DNA of 64,000 bases from UBA1672 sp964351365 (GTDB taxonomy: Bacteria; Pseudomonadota; Alphaproteobacteria; Micavibrionales; Micavibrionaceae): positions 26,796 to 90,795 of the forward strand of contig CAYGNP010000008.1 of the NCBI GenBank assembly GCA_964351365.1, given 5' to 3'. A model generated the notes under the pieces. The model was not told where the DNA came from, made no database searches, and saw only the letters and a program-made list of their open reading frames with translations. The position numbers and the translations under genes were made by a program. Below are positions 16,507 through 25,260 of the stretch, in pieces; position 1 is the stretch's first letter; every line of letters begins with the position of its first letter.

Positions 16507-17711
16507 TAGCCAATAATGCGCTGCAATTCCTCAACGAGGTCGGTTTTTTCCCATGAGAATCCGCCGTCTGCGTCTGGCTTGCGACCAAAGTGGCCATAAG
16601 CGGAGGTGCGCTCATATATTGGCTTATTCAGCTGCAGATGCTCACGGATGCCGCGCGGGGAGAGGTTGACGAGCTGCTTGAGCGCTTCGACAATTACTTT
16701 CTCGGGGGCTGTGCCTGTTCCGTGGGTGTTCAGGTATACGGAGAGCGGCTTTGATACGCCGATCGCGTAGGAAAGCTGAATTGTACAGCCATCAGCATAG
16801 CCTGCTGCAACGACGTTTTTCGCAAGGTAGCGGGCGGCGTAAGCCGCAGAGCGGTCAACTTTTGTAGGGTCCTTGCCGGAGAATGCGCCGCCGCCATGGG
16901 GCGCTGAGCCGCCATAGGTGTCAACGATGATCTTGCGGCCTGTCAATCCGCAGTCACCAACGGGGCCGCCAATCACGAATCGACCAGTCGGGTTGATGTA
17001 GATTTCCTCTTCCGCGGGCATCCAACCATCGGGCAGGGTTTTTTTGATATACGGGATTACAAGGTTACGCACGTCTTGCTGGCTCATGCCTTCTGCGTGC
17101 TGGGTTGAAACGACAACAGATTTCGCGGCAACTGGGCGGTCGTTCTTATATTCCAGAGTAACCTGTGATTTTGCATCAGGCTCGATTCCTTTTAGATTAC
17201 CCGCGCGGCGGTCTTCAGCCATATGGCGAAGAATTTTGTGCGAGTAATAAATAGCAGCAGGCATCAGGTCTTCAGTTTCTGTGCACGCATAGCCAAACAT
17301 AATACCCTGGTCGCCTGCGCCTTCGTCTTTGTCCGCGTTGGCATTACCATCAACACCTTGCGCGATATCAACAGATTGCTTGTGAAGCTTAACATCAATA
17401 TTCACAGTCTTATAGCTGAAGCCTTCTTGGTCATAGCCTATGGATTTAATCGCATCACGCGCAGCTTGCTCAATTTTTTCCTTTGTAACGCTCTCCGGGC
17501 CGCGTGTTTCACCGGCGATAACGACGGTATCTGTTGTTACGAGAGTTTCACACGCCACACGGGATTGATTGTCAGCCTTCATGTACAAGTCTAAAACGGC
17601 ATCAGAGATGCGGTCACAGATTTTATCCGGGTGACCTTCTGATACTGATTCACTTGTGAAAATATAATCGGTTAGCGCTTTTTGCTGCATAGCTTGTCCT
17701 GAATATGGCAT
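16506..17711 (-). CDS. metK: S-adenosylmethionine synthetase MetK
   Basis: Makes S-adenosylmethionine from methionine and ATP. Three-domain protein with hallmark motifs: SVSEGHPDKICDRISDAVLD near the N-terminus, GAGDQGIMFGYA (methionine/ATP loop) and the P-loop-like GGGAFSGKDPTKVDRSAAY. The annotated ATG gives 401 residues; the ATG at 17690 (MQQKAL) is closer to the normal N-terminus and equally plausible. A terminator and an XRE-type regulator lie directly upstream, an arrangement shared by many alphaproteobacteria. I do not recognise a SAM riboswitch in the 100-base leader. Confidence 0.97.
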   Translation of the reverse strand: MPYSGQAMQQKALTDYIFTSESVSEGHPDKICDRISDAVLDLYMKADNQSRVACETLVTTDTVVIAGETRGPESVTKEKIEQAARDAIKSIGYDQEGFSYKTVNIDVKLHKQSVDIAQGVDGNANADKDEGAGDQGIMFGYACTETEDLMPAAIYYSHKILRHMAEDRRAGNLKGIEPDAKSQVTLEYKNDRPVAAKSVVVSTQHAEGMSQQDVRNLVIPYIKKTLPDGWMPAEEEIYINPTGRFVIGGPVGDCGLTGRKIIVDTYGGSAPHGGGAFSGKDPTKVDRSAAYAARYLAKNVVAAGYADGCTIQLSYAIGVSKPLSVYLNTHGTGTAPEKVIVEALKQLVNLSPRGIREHLQLNKPIYERTSAYGHFGRKPDADGGFSWEKTDLVEELQRIIG

Positions 17712-17762
17712 AAATTTTTGCTCACTTTTTAGAGTTAATGAATATGATCTGTGACCCTAGAC

Positions 17763-17788
17763 CAAAAAAAAGGCTTTGTTCAAGCCTT
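17763..17788 (-). terminator. Intrinsic terminator of the XRE regulator gene
   Basis: Minus strand: TAAGGCTTGAACAAAGCCTT followed by a T-run of at least six. It separates the regulator gene from metK, which therefore needs its own promoter in the roughly 50 bases that follow. Confidence 0.8.
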
Positions 17789-17816
17789 AATCTTTAAAAT
17801 GAAGTTATTTTGTTAT

Positions 17817-18275
17817 TTAAGACATATTTTTAACCATGGTTTTAACCATCTTTAGAATGTCTTTGCGTTTTTTTTCATCATCAACGGAATAATATGAGCG
17901 CACCAAATCAATTGTTTCTTTTTGCGTCATGAGATCCTCAGGGATGTTTTTTGAATGATCAGGAGCAGAGTTAAATCCTTGCTGTTTGTTATCAGACATA
18001 CCGTAGATTGCTTTTTGAGCGCTTATGCCAGGAAGGCCATCATAAAAATAATCTATGGAGACTTCGAGAAGTTTACTGAAGCTATAAAGCCTGCTTGCAC
18101 TGATTCTGTTTGAGCCACGCTCATATTTTTGAACTTGCTGGAATGTTACACCAATATGTTCTGCTAGTTTTTCCTGACTAAGACCAATTAAAATGCGCCT
18201 GTTTTTGAGTTGTTTTCCAACATGTTTATCAATGATGTCGGGAACACCTTTTGTTTTTCTGATATTTTCTGTCAT
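17817..18275 (-). CDS. XRE-family transcriptional regulator
   Basis: This 152-residue protein has a Cro/cI-type helix-turn-helix at about residues 20-75 (LKNRRILIGLSQEKLAEHIGVTF, QQVQKYERGSNRISA). It is followed by a linker and a C-terminal segment typical of alphaproteobacterial XRE regulators (TQKETIDLVRSYYSVDDEKKRKDI). Proteins of this shape are repeatedly found just upstream of metK in this class. Whether it controls metK or its own gene is not shown. The AT-rich 199 bases upstream separate it from lnt. Confidence 0.93.
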   Translation of the reverse strand: MTENIRKTKGVPDIIDKHVGKQLKNRRILIGLSQEKLAEHIGVTFQQVQKYERGSNRISASRLYSFSKLLEVSIDYFYDGLPGISAQKAIYGMSDNKQQGFNSAPDHSKNIPEDLMTQKETIDLVRSYYSVDDEKKRKDILKMVKTMVKNMS

Positions 18276-18474
18276 TATTTAACCTAATGTAATCAACTAA
18301 TTCTCATGTTCACATGATGGATATGTGCAATAAAAGATAGTTATATCAAGAACACATTGGTATGCAATACATCTTAAGTATACCAATTATAAAATGTACA
18401 ATCATAACTTGTTTTTGTATATTTTTTGTCTTTTTGATAAGTAATAGTAATTAATTTTTTGATGATTATTTTCA
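18276..18474. other. AT-rich intergenic region between lnt and the XRE gene
   Basis: No gene is visible. The region is very AT-rich and should hold the promoter of the minus-strand XRE gene. I could not pick one pair of -10/-35 boxes over others, and I see no T-tailed hairpin ending lnt. Confidence 0.5.
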
Positions 18475-19896
18475 TTACTTTAAATTACTATTTTCTATAT
18501 TTTTATATATTGTTTGTATCATTCGTCCTTTCTTTTGCAGCTCTATGTGCTGCGTTATTTCGCCTGTGGGGCTTATGGCCGCACTTATTCCTGTGTTGGC
18601 GCTTCTGAATACGGGAATACCTGTTTCTATGGCCCGGAATTGTGCCTGAACCAGATGCTGGTAGGGGCCTGGGCTGTTGCCATACCAGCCATCATTTGTA
18701 ACATTTATAATAAAATCCGGTTTTTTATTTTCTGCAGATATTGATTTTCCCGGAAAAATTATCTCGTAGCATACTAATGGGCTGAATTTTATATTGTCAC
18801 TAATCTGTATTGTTTGTGGTCCTGCGCCTGCGTCAAATCCTGAGAAGCCAACAATGGGGGAGATATCAAAAATATTTGACAGGGGCATATACTCTCCGAA
18901 GGGCACCAGATGTGATTTATGATATATGTCGATAATGTCTGCATTTTTGTTCATCACAAGAATACTATTGTAATATTTACTGTCTTGCTTCAGTAATGCC
19001 CCGGTAACCAAATAGGCTTCGTCTGGGTAAGTTTGCAGCATTTCTCTTATAATATTCATGGCCCAAGGCGCATCTAATATGTCTTGTGCAATTGCAGTTT
19101 CAGGCCAAATGATAATGTGGGATTTTGCATCAGATACTTTGTAGCGCGAGAGTTCTGTAAGATCCATAAAATGCTGCACGCGTTTTTCGCCATCCCATTT
19201 TTCGTTTTGAGGTATATTGGGCTGGATGAGGACGATTTCAGTTTCTGTTTTTTGGGCAGTCTTGCTTGCTATCTTTTTTAATCCGTAAGTATAGCATGCT
19301 GCAAAACTAAGGATTGCAGTTGCTATTGTAAAAAATTTTTTACTTTTTCGCGTTTCGTAACATATAATTGCAGGAGCCAAGGCCCAAAATATAGTTATTG
19401 TGTTCAATACATAAATGTTATGCAGCGCAGCAATTTGTGCAATTTGCGGGATACTTATCCAGGTATATCCGAACAGGTTCCAAGGGAATCCTGTAAAGAG
19501 ATGGCCGCGCGCAAATTCGGATGATGCCAGTATAATAGAAAAAATTGCTGCAGTGCCCAAGGTTGATTTATTTTTGCACATTATGTGATAAAAAGTGCAG
19601 GCCAAGGCTGTAAAGATTGATAATATTATGGGTAATCCTGATACGGCGAGCGGCCAGGCCCACCAATAGGGGTTGTCCTCTACGAGCAGGGCGTTGCCTA
19701 TCCAGTAAAGGCTGAAGCCGAAATAGCCAAGGGAGAAGCTAAAGCCTGTGAGGGCGGCTGTGTGTTTGCTCTTTGCCTGCGCTAGGATTAAGTAAAATCC
19801 GCTCAGGCCGACAAATAATGCCGGCCAGAAATTGGCAGGAGCCATCGAAAGCGCCGCGAATGCGCCAAGGGTGAAAACGATCAGAAGCTGTTTCAT
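18475..19896 (-). CDS. lnt: Apolipoprotein N-acyltransferase Lnt
   Basis: Adds the third acyl chain to the N-terminal Cys of lipoproteins in the inner membrane, completing their maturation. The first 210 residues hold several membrane helices; the rest is a periplasmic nitrilase domain whose Glu-Lys-Cys triad is visible in IIWPETAIA (Glu), YHKSHLVPFGEYMP (Lys) and SPLVCYEIIFP (Cys). A final hydrophobic helix is less obvious than in E. coli, and 473 residues is slightly short for the family. It lies 17 bases after the CBS-domain gene, as in most alphaproteobacteria. Confidence 0.96.
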   Translation of the reverse strand: MKQLLIVFTLGAFAALSMAPANFWPALFVGLSGFYLILAQAKSKHTAALTGFSFSLGYFGFSLYWIGNALLVEDNPYWWAWPLAVSGLPIILSIFTALACTFYHIMCKNKSTLGTAAIFSIILASSEFARGHLFTGFPWNLFGYTWISIPQIAQIAALHNIYVLNTITIFWALAPAIICYETRKSKKFFTIATAILSFAACYTYGLKKIASKTAQKTETEIVLIQPNIPQNEKWDGEKRVQHFMDLTELSRYKVSDAKSHIIIWPETAIAQDILDAPWAMNIIREMLQTYPDEAYLVTGALLKQDSKYYNSILVMNKNADIIDIYHKSHLVPFGEYMPLSNIFDISPIVGFSGFDAGAGPQTIQISDNIKFSPLVCYEIIFPGKSISAENKKPDFIINVTNDGWYGNSPGPYQHLVQAQFRAIETGIPVFRSANTGISAAISPTGEITQHIELQKKGRMIQTIYKNIENSNLK

Positions 19897-19913
19897 TGTT
19901 TTGTCTTGTGGCG

Positions 19914-20861
19914 TTAAGCTGTCAGGCTTGGAATGTTATGGATAGACAGGCGGTTGACGCGGCGCGGGTCGGCGTCTAAAACCTCAAATTTCATGCCGCT
20001 TTCGTGCTTCAGGATTTCACCGCGGGCGGGTACTCGCCCGGCGAGGTAAAACACCAGGCCGCCAAGGGTATCGTTGTCTTCACGTTCTTCCTCGTTGAGT
20101 AGCTGGCCGAATATTTCTTCGAATTCATAGAGCTCTAGGCGGGCATCTACAGTAATTGAGCCGTCGCTGTGGGTTATGATTTCAGGCTGGCCGTCGGGGG
20201 TGTATTCGTCATCAATTTCGCCGACGATGGCCTCAATGACGTCGCCAATGGTGACAAGGCCGTCAATACCACCAAATTCATCGACAACCAGCACCATATG
20301 CTTCTTGGTTATGCGCATTTGTAAGAGCAGGTCGAGGACATGCATTGCGGGGGAAATGATTGGTATATCGCGGGTTAGGGCCTTGAGGTCAATATGCTCC
20401 CCGCGGGCCAGGGTGGCCAGTATGTCTTTAACGTGGACTGTGCCGATTACGTTATCCAGTGTGTCTTTATAGACCGGGATGCGGCTATACTGGCGCTCGG
20501 AGAGGAGGGCCAGAAGCTCGTTTTCGTTGGTGTCGTGGCTGATGGCAATGATGTCGGCGCGGGGGATCATAACGTCCATGGCCATCATGTCCCGCAGCTC
20601 AAGAACGTTGGAAATCAGGGTTTTTTCGTGGGCAGATATAGATGGTTCGGTGCGTTTCCCGTTATCGTCTTCCTCTATATACCCCTCGATTGTCTCGCGC
20701 AGGGTGGTGTCCGGCCTTGGTGAGAAGAGGTTCACAACCTTTCCCCAGACGCCCGGTTTTTCCGTCGGTACGGCATTATTCTTGTGATAGGCCCCGCCGC
20801 TATAGGGGAGGGGGGCGGATATACTTGATGATTCTTCTGCTTTTTCAGACATTTTCAACAT
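19914..20861 (-). CDS. CBS-domain protein of the CorC/YbeX (hemolysin-like) family
   Basis: This 315-residue protein has two CBS domains (about 95-215, with MIPRADIIAIS and HMVLVVDEFGGIDGLVTIGDVIEAIVGEI) and a C-terminal CorC/HlyC domain (about 235-310) that is thought to bind an adenosine nucleotide. It lacks the DUF21 membrane domain, so it is the short YbeX/CorC type, connected in E. coli with magnesium/cobalt efflux and ribosome metabolism. ATG codons at 20861 and 20852 are both possible. A parS site lies between it and ybeY. Confidence 0.92.
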   Translation of the reverse strand: MLKMSEKAEESSSISAPLPYSGGAYHKNNAVPTEKPGVWGKVVNLFSPRPDTTLRETIEGYIEEDDNGKRTEPSISAHEKTLISNVLELRDMMAMDVMIPRADIIAISHDTNENELLALLSERQYSRIPVYKDTLDNVIGTVHVKDILATLARGEHIDLKALTRDIPIISPAMHVLDLLLQMRITKKHMVLVVDEFGGIDGLVTIGDVIEAIVGEIDDEYTPDGQPEIITHSDGSITVDARLELYEFEEIFGQLLNEEEREDNDTLGGLVFYLAGRVPARGEILKHESGMKFEVLDADPRRVNRLSIHNIPSLTA

Positions 20862-20882
20862 AATGTTATTTTGTTCACGTTA

Positions 20883-20898
20883 TGTTTCACGTGAAACA
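20883..20898. other. Perfect parS (ParB-binding) site
   Basis: TGTTTCACGTGAAACA is a flawless 16-bp palindrome identical to the bacterial parS consensus bound by chromosomal ParB (Spo0J) proteins. It sits in the 61-base gap between ybeY and the CBS gene. A 16-base exact match is very unlikely by chance. parS sites cluster near the chromosome origin, so the window is probably origin-proximal. No second copy was noticed in this window. Confidence 0.9.
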
Positions 20899-20922
20899 TT
20901 TTTAAATTATTACACAAAATTC

Positions 20923-21408
20923 TCAGGATTCATAAGGATTTTTTATATTTAAGGCCCTTAAGATTAATATTTCCATATTTTCCATTTTATCGGCGTCCTC
21001 ATCGTTTTCATGATCATAGTGCAGTAAGTGTAAACATCCGTGGATAAGCATGTGGGTGTAGTGGTGCATAAAATCCTTGCTTTGCTCTAAAGCTTCGTTA
21101 CGTATCGTATCATATGAAATTATGATGTCGCCGAGGCTTAAGTGCGGTATGGCGGCGAAATCTTCAGTGCTCTCGGTCTGTGGGAAAGAGAGCACGTTTG
21201 TTGGTTTATCTTTGCCGCGGTAGTCGCGGTTCAGATTCTGGATGAAAGGGTCATTGGCCAGAACAAGGCTGATTTCAATATTGCCATTGCTTGTATGAGT
21301 GTATTTAAAGATTGTTTCAATGAGCGTTTGTGTTGATTCCTGCAAATCAGGAACTGCCGTGTTCCAGCGAGGATCTTCGATGAGTATATCCAGATCAACC
21401 TCAGGCAT
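20923..21408 (-). CDS. ybeY: Endoribonuclease YbeY (rRNA maturation factor)
   Basis: YbeY is a zinc-dependent single-strand RNase involved in 16S rRNA 3'-end maturation and ribosome quality control. The 161 residues contain the zinc site HGCLHLLHYDHE (three His) near the C-terminus and the conserved LNRDYRGKDKPTNVLSFP segment. Its start overlaps the phoH stop by one base. The phoH-ybeY-CorC-type-lnt order is the widely conserved proteobacterial arrangement. Confidence 0.96.
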   Translation of the reverse strand: MPEVDLDILIEDPRWNTAVPDLQESTQTLIETIFKYTHTSNGNIEISLVLANDPFIQNLNRDYRGKDKPTNVLSFPQTESTEDFAAIPHLSLGDIIISYDTIRNEALEQSKDFMHHYTHMLIHGCLHLLHYDHENDEDADKMENMEILILRALNIKNPYES

Positions 21409-22358
21409 TATCGGCCTTCATAGGCAGCGATGATTTTTTTGACAAGGCCGTGACGGATGACATCATCGCCAGTAAAGCGCATAAAGCCAATTTCCGGTAC
21501 ATCTTTTAGAATACTGATGGCTTCGCCGAGCCCTGAGGGGACGTGTTTGGGCAAATCGGTCTGGGTTTCATCGCCGTTGATCACCATGTGAGAGGCCTCA
21601 CCCATGCGGGTCAAGAACATCTGCATCTGGCCGCTGGTGGTATTTTGCGCCTCGTCGAGAATAACGAAGGAATGTGCGAGCGTGCGCCCGCGCATGAACG
21701 CGAGCGGGGCAATTTCAATTTCGCCGATTTCCATTTTTTTGACCAGAAATTCAAAGGGCAGCATGTCCTGAAGTGCATCATAAATGGGGCGCAGGTAGGG
21801 GTCGATTTTTTCCTTCATATCGCCGGGGAGGAAGCCAAGATTTTCACCGGCCTCGACGGCGGGTCGGCAGAATACAAGGCGTTCTACTGTGCCTTTGAGG
21901 TACATATCCACGCCAGCCGCAACGGAGAGGTAGGTTTTTCCGGTTCCAGCGGGACCAAGGCCGAAGACCATGTCTTTTGATTGTATCAGGTCAAGATATT
22001 TGGCCTGATTGGGCGAGCGTGGCGCGATAGATTTATTTTTGGTTTTTATCAGTTGCTTGGGCGGGGGAGATTTATCGGCTTTTTTCTTATCTTCACAGCT
22101 GAAGCGCAGTTCGGCGTCAATATCGGCGCGGGTTATGGTTTTCAGCTCTCCGTTTTTGAGGCGCGTATGAAGAGATTCGAGCACTGATTGTGCGCGGTTG
22201 AGGGCGTCTGGATTTCCGCTCATGCGCAGCAAATTGCCGCGATCAGATATGTTTATCTCAAGCTTTTGCTCAAGATACGTGAGATGATCGTTATATTCGC
22301 CGAATATAAGCGGAACAAGGTCGTGATCAGAGAATTCTATGGTTAAATCTTGCTGCAT
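21408..22358 (-). CDS. phoH: PhoH-family ATPase
   Basis: PhoH/YbeZ proteins are P-loop ATPases linked functionally with YbeY in RNA metabolism. The 316-residue protein has an N-terminal RNA-binding-like region (about 1-105) and an ATPase domain with Walker A GLGPAGTGKTYLS, the VFCRPAVEAGENLGFLPGD segment and Walker B SFVILDEAQNT. TRMG...INGDETQTDLP completes the signature. It heads the phoH-ybeY unit; the plus-strand lipoprotein gene is divergent from it, 118 bases away. Confidence 0.96.
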   Translation of the reverse strand: MQQDLTIEFSDHDLVPLIFGEYNDHLTYLEQKLEINISDRGNLLRMSGNPDALNRAQSVLESLHTRLKNGELKTITRADIDAELRFSCEDKKKADKSPPPKQLIKTKNKSIAPRSPNQAKYLDLIQSKDMVFGLGPAGTGKTYLSVAAGVDMYLKGTVERLVFCRPAVEAGENLGFLPGDMKEKIDPYLRPIYDALQDMLPFEFLVKKMEIGEIEIAPLAFMRGRTLAHSFVILDEAQNTTSGQMQMFLTRMGEASHMVINGDETQTDLPKHVPSGLGEAISILKDVPEIGFMRFTGDDVIRHGLVKKIIAAYEGR

Positions 22359-22476
22359 TCTTATGCGGATTATAGCACATAAAAGGTGAATAAAACGATA
22401 AATTTGAAGGATATTGATTTGTTGTGCGTATAAGGTTGATAGTGTTTATATGTAACTTTTTGTAAATGGGTGTTTT

Positions 22477-22890
22477 ATGAATAAATTTAGAGCTTTGTGT
22501 CTTTTTTCTCTGGTTTTTATGATTTCAGGTTGCGGGCCGTCCTATAAGACCACGTATCGTTTTTCAGCTCCGCCTACTGATATCGGAAAGACCTGCGCAC
22601 GCAGTTGCCTTGAGGAGTTGCAGGCGTGCCGGGCAACATGTAAGAAGGAAATTTCGGACTGTAAAAATATTCAGGATTTAAAGGCAGATAATGATTATCT
22701 GCAGTATGCGAATGACCGTTTAAGAGAAGGCAAAGAGGTTGATAAACAGAAGTACCAGTTCCGTAGTTACAGTTCCTGCAACATGAATTGTGAGGACGGG
22801 TGCGAAAGTAGTCATAGAATTTGCCATGTGAATTGTGGCGGCGATGTGATTGAGCAAACGATATGTACTGCGCGTTGTGATCAAATCTAA
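22477..22890 (+). CDS. Putative lipoprotein with repeated CX3C motifs
   Basis: Unrecognised 137-residue protein. Residues 1-19 form a lipoprotein signal peptide with the lipobox ISGC, so the mature protein should start with a lipidated Cys. It has 14 Cys, many in CX3C pairs (CARSC, CRATC, CNMNC, CEDGC, CHVNC, CTARC). The spacing C-x3-C-x6-C-x3-C in the first half suggests a helical hairpin stapled by disulfides, with a second such hairpin in the C-terminal half and a charged helix between. It is divergent from phoH and converges on miaB with a 3-base gap. Function unknown. Confidence 0.8.
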   Translation: MNKFRALCLFSLVFMISGCGPSYKTTYRFSAPPTDIGKTCARSCLEELQACRATCKKEISDCKNIQDLKADNDYLQYANDRLREGKEVDKQKYQFRSYSSCNMNCEDGCESSHRICHVNCGGDVIEQTICTARCDQI

Positions 22891-22893
22891 GGC

Positions 22894-24243
22894 TTAAGCG
22901 GCTTCGTCTTCGTGGAGTATGATTTCGCCGGTGAGGGAATTATCAAAGGCGTTGGTGATTTTGACATCGATGATGTTGCCGATCAGGCGGTCGTTGCCAT
23001 TGACATAGACGGACTGGAAGTAGGGGCTGCGGCCACTTAGCTGGCCGGGCTTTTTGCCCTTACGGTCGAAGAGGATGGGCAGGGTTTGTCCTTCGCAGGT
23101 TTTGTTAAAGGCGGCCTGTTGTTCATTAATCAGGGCTTGAAAACGCTGGAGGCGTTGATCGGCAATGTGGTCTGGCACGAGGGCGGCCTGAATGCTCGCA
23201 GCCGGGGTTCCGGGGCGCGCGCTGTATTTGAAGGAATAGCACGAGGCGTAACCTACATCGCGGGCGAGTTGCATTGTGTCTTCAAAATCTTGCTCTGTCT
23301 CGCCGGGAAAGCCAATGATAAAATCAGACGAAAAGGCGATATTGGGGCGCAGCTTTCTGAGGCGCGCGATAATATCGCGGTACAGGTCGGCGTTATGCTT
23401 GCGGTTCATGGCCTCGAGGATGCGATCTGATCCGCTTTGGACGGGCAAGTGCAGGAAGGGCATGAGTTTTTCAATTTCGCCGTGGGCGTTGATCAGGTCG
23501 TCATCCATATCGCGCGGGTGCGAGGTGGAATAGCGGATGCGCTCCAGGCCTTTTATGTCTGCAATTTTGTAAATGAGATCGGCCAAGCCCCAAATTGTGC
23601 CGTCTGCGCCGGTGCCGTGATAGGCATTTACATTCTGGCCAAGGAGGATGATCTCCAGCGCGCCTTGATCGACGAGGCGGTGGGCTTCGTTGATGATATC
23701 CTGAGCGGGACGGGAGTATTCTGCGCCGCGTGTGTAGGGCACAACGCAGAAGGTACAGAATTTATCGCAGCCTTCTTGTATCGATAGATACGCGCTTGCG
23801 CCCTCTATGGTGTGTTGCTCGGGAAGGTGGTCGAATTTTGAGATGGCCGGGAATTCGGTGTTGACGACACGCTCGTGCCCTGATGCCTTGAGCACCATTT
23901 CGGGGAGCTCGTGGTAAGTTTGTGGGCCGAAGACCATATCAACATAAGGTGCGCGCTGGAGGATGAAATCCCCTTCTGCCTGCGCGACGCATCCGGCTAC
24001 GGCGATCATTGTGCCGGGCTTTTTGTCCTTGTGAGGTTTTAGGCGGCCAAGCTCGGAGAAGACTTTATCGGTGGCTTTTTCACGGATGTGACAGGTGTTC
24101 AGGATAATCATATCCGCGCCGTCGGGGGTGTCCACGGGCTTGTAACCCAGGCCAGACAGGATATCGGCCATACGGTTTGAATCGTAGACATTCATCTGGC
24201 AGCCCCAGGTTTTGATAAAGAGTTTCTTGTGCTTATCACTCAT
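22894..24243 (-). CDS. miaB: tRNA-2-methylthio-N6-dimethylallyladenosine synthase MiaB
   Basis: Radical-SAM enzyme that adds the 2-methylthio group to i6A37 of tRNAs reading UNN codons. The 449 residues contain the N-terminal UPF0004 domain with three Cys for the auxiliary cluster (TWGCQMN, NTCHIRE, AGCVAQ), the radical-SAM motif CDKFCTFC, and a C-terminal TRAM domain (about 380-445). The next genes in transcription order would normally be phoH and ybeY; here a small plus-strand lipoprotein gene lies between. Confidence 0.97.
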   Translation of the reverse strand: MSDKHKKLFIKTWGCQMNVYDSNRMADILSGLGYKPVDTPDGADMIILNTCHIREKATDKVFSELGRLKPHKDKKPGTMIAVAGCVAQAEGDFILQRAPYVDMVFGPQTYHELPEMVLKASGHERVVNTEFPAISKFDHLPEQHTIEGASAYLSIQEGCDKFCTFCVVPYTRGAEYSRPAQDIINEAHRLVDQGALEIILLGQNVNAYHGTGADGTIWGLADLIYKIADIKGLERIRYSTSHPRDMDDDLINAHGEIEKLMPFLHLPVQSGSDRILEAMNRKHNADLYRDIIARLRKLRPNIAFSSDFIIGFPGETEQDFEDTMQLARDVGYASCYSFKYSARPGTPAASIQAALVPDHIADQRLQRFQALINEQQAAFNKTCEGQTLPILFDRKGKKPGQLSGRSPYFQSVYVNGNDRLIGNIIDVKITNAFDNSLTGEIILHEDEAA

Positions 24244-24288
24244 AATGGATATTCTTTAACCACAAAATAGCCTCAGGAGGCAAGTGTT

Positions 24289-25236
24289 ATGAAGAAAACG
24301 ATACTGGCTTTGCAGCCTTTGCTTGCGGATGAGATGCTGGCGCTTGAGGAGGGCTTTGAGGTCATCAGGCTTTGGGAAAGTCACAGGCCGGATGAGGTTA
24401 TTGTTGAGCGGAGCCGAGATATTCAGGGTATTTTATCGACTTACAATAGTGGTGGGGTGAGCGCGCGGCTGATTGATGCCCTGCCGAATTTAGAGATTAT
24501 TGCGCAGTTTGGTGTTGGTTATGACAATATTGATCTGGCTGCGGCGCATATGCGGGGCATTGTGGTGACGAATACGCCGGATGTTTTGACGGATGATACG
24601 GCGGATGTGGCCATTTTCCTGATGCTGAATGTTTTGCGCCGGGCAGTCGAGGCGGATATGTTTGTTCGCGTTGGGCGCTGGCAATCCGGGGGGATGCCCT
24701 TATCGACATCAATATCGGGAAAGACCGTTGGTATAGTGGGGCTTGGGCAGATCGGGCGGGCCATTGCGCAGCGGGCGGAGGCCTTTAATACCCGTATCAT
24801 TTATTACGGGCGGAGCAAAAAAGATGTTCCCTATACTTATTACAATGATTTAATTGCGTGTGCGCGGGATGCGGATATATTGATTCTTGCGTGTGCGGGG
24901 GGGGCGCAAACGCATCATTTGATCAATCATGACGTATTAGAGGCGCTTGGGCCGAGAGGGTTTTTAGTGAATATTGCCAGGGGCAGTGTTGTGAATGAAG
25001 AGGATTTGTTGATCGCGCTTCGGAATAAAACGATTGCGGGTGCGGGGCTTGATGTGTTTGCCAATGAGCCGTATGTGCCTGAGGAGATGATCAAAATGGA
25101 TAATGTTGTGCTCTCGCCGCATGTGGGCTCGGCGACGCATGAAACACGGGCAAAGATGGGTGAACTTGTTATTAACAATTTTGTGGCACACTTTGAAGGC
25201 AATCCATTGATTACGCCGGTGAAACTGGCAAGCTGA
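24289..25236 (+). CDS. D-isomer-specific 2-hydroxyacid dehydrogenase
   Basis: NAD(P)-dependent dehydrogenase of the glyoxylate/hydroxypyruvate reductase group, 315 residues. Visible are the nucleotide-binding GIVGLGQIGRAIAQR, the catalytic Arg in LVNIARGSVVNEEDL, the Glu in DVFANEPYVPEE and the His in LSPHVGSATHET. The exact substrate cannot be read from the sequence; 2-ketogluconate, glyoxylate and hydroxypyruvate reductases all look like this. A strong AGGAGG ribosome binding site precedes the ATG. It is divergent from miaB. Confidence 0.92.
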   Translation: MKKTILALQPLLADEMLALEEGFEVIRLWESHRPDEVIVERSRDIQGILSTYNSGGVSARLIDALPNLEIIAQFGVGYDNIDLAAAHMRGIVVTNTPDVLTDDTADVAIFLMLNVLRRAVEADMFVRVGRWQSGGMPLSTSISGKTVGIVGLGQIGRAIAQRAEAFNTRIIYYGRSKKDVPYTYYNDLIACARDADILILACAGGAQTHHLINHDVLEALGPRGFLVNIARGSVVNEEDLLIALRNKTIAGAGLDVFANEPYVPEEMIKMDNVVLSPHVGSATHETRAKMGELVINNFVAHFEGNPLITPVKLAS

Positions 25237-25260
25237 GTTTTGTTTGGTGAAAGGGTTAAA

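Noticed and set aside
17712..17762. Possible SAM riboswitch before metK
   Set aside because: Only about 50 bases remain after the upstream terminator and no known SAM riboswitch core is recognisable.
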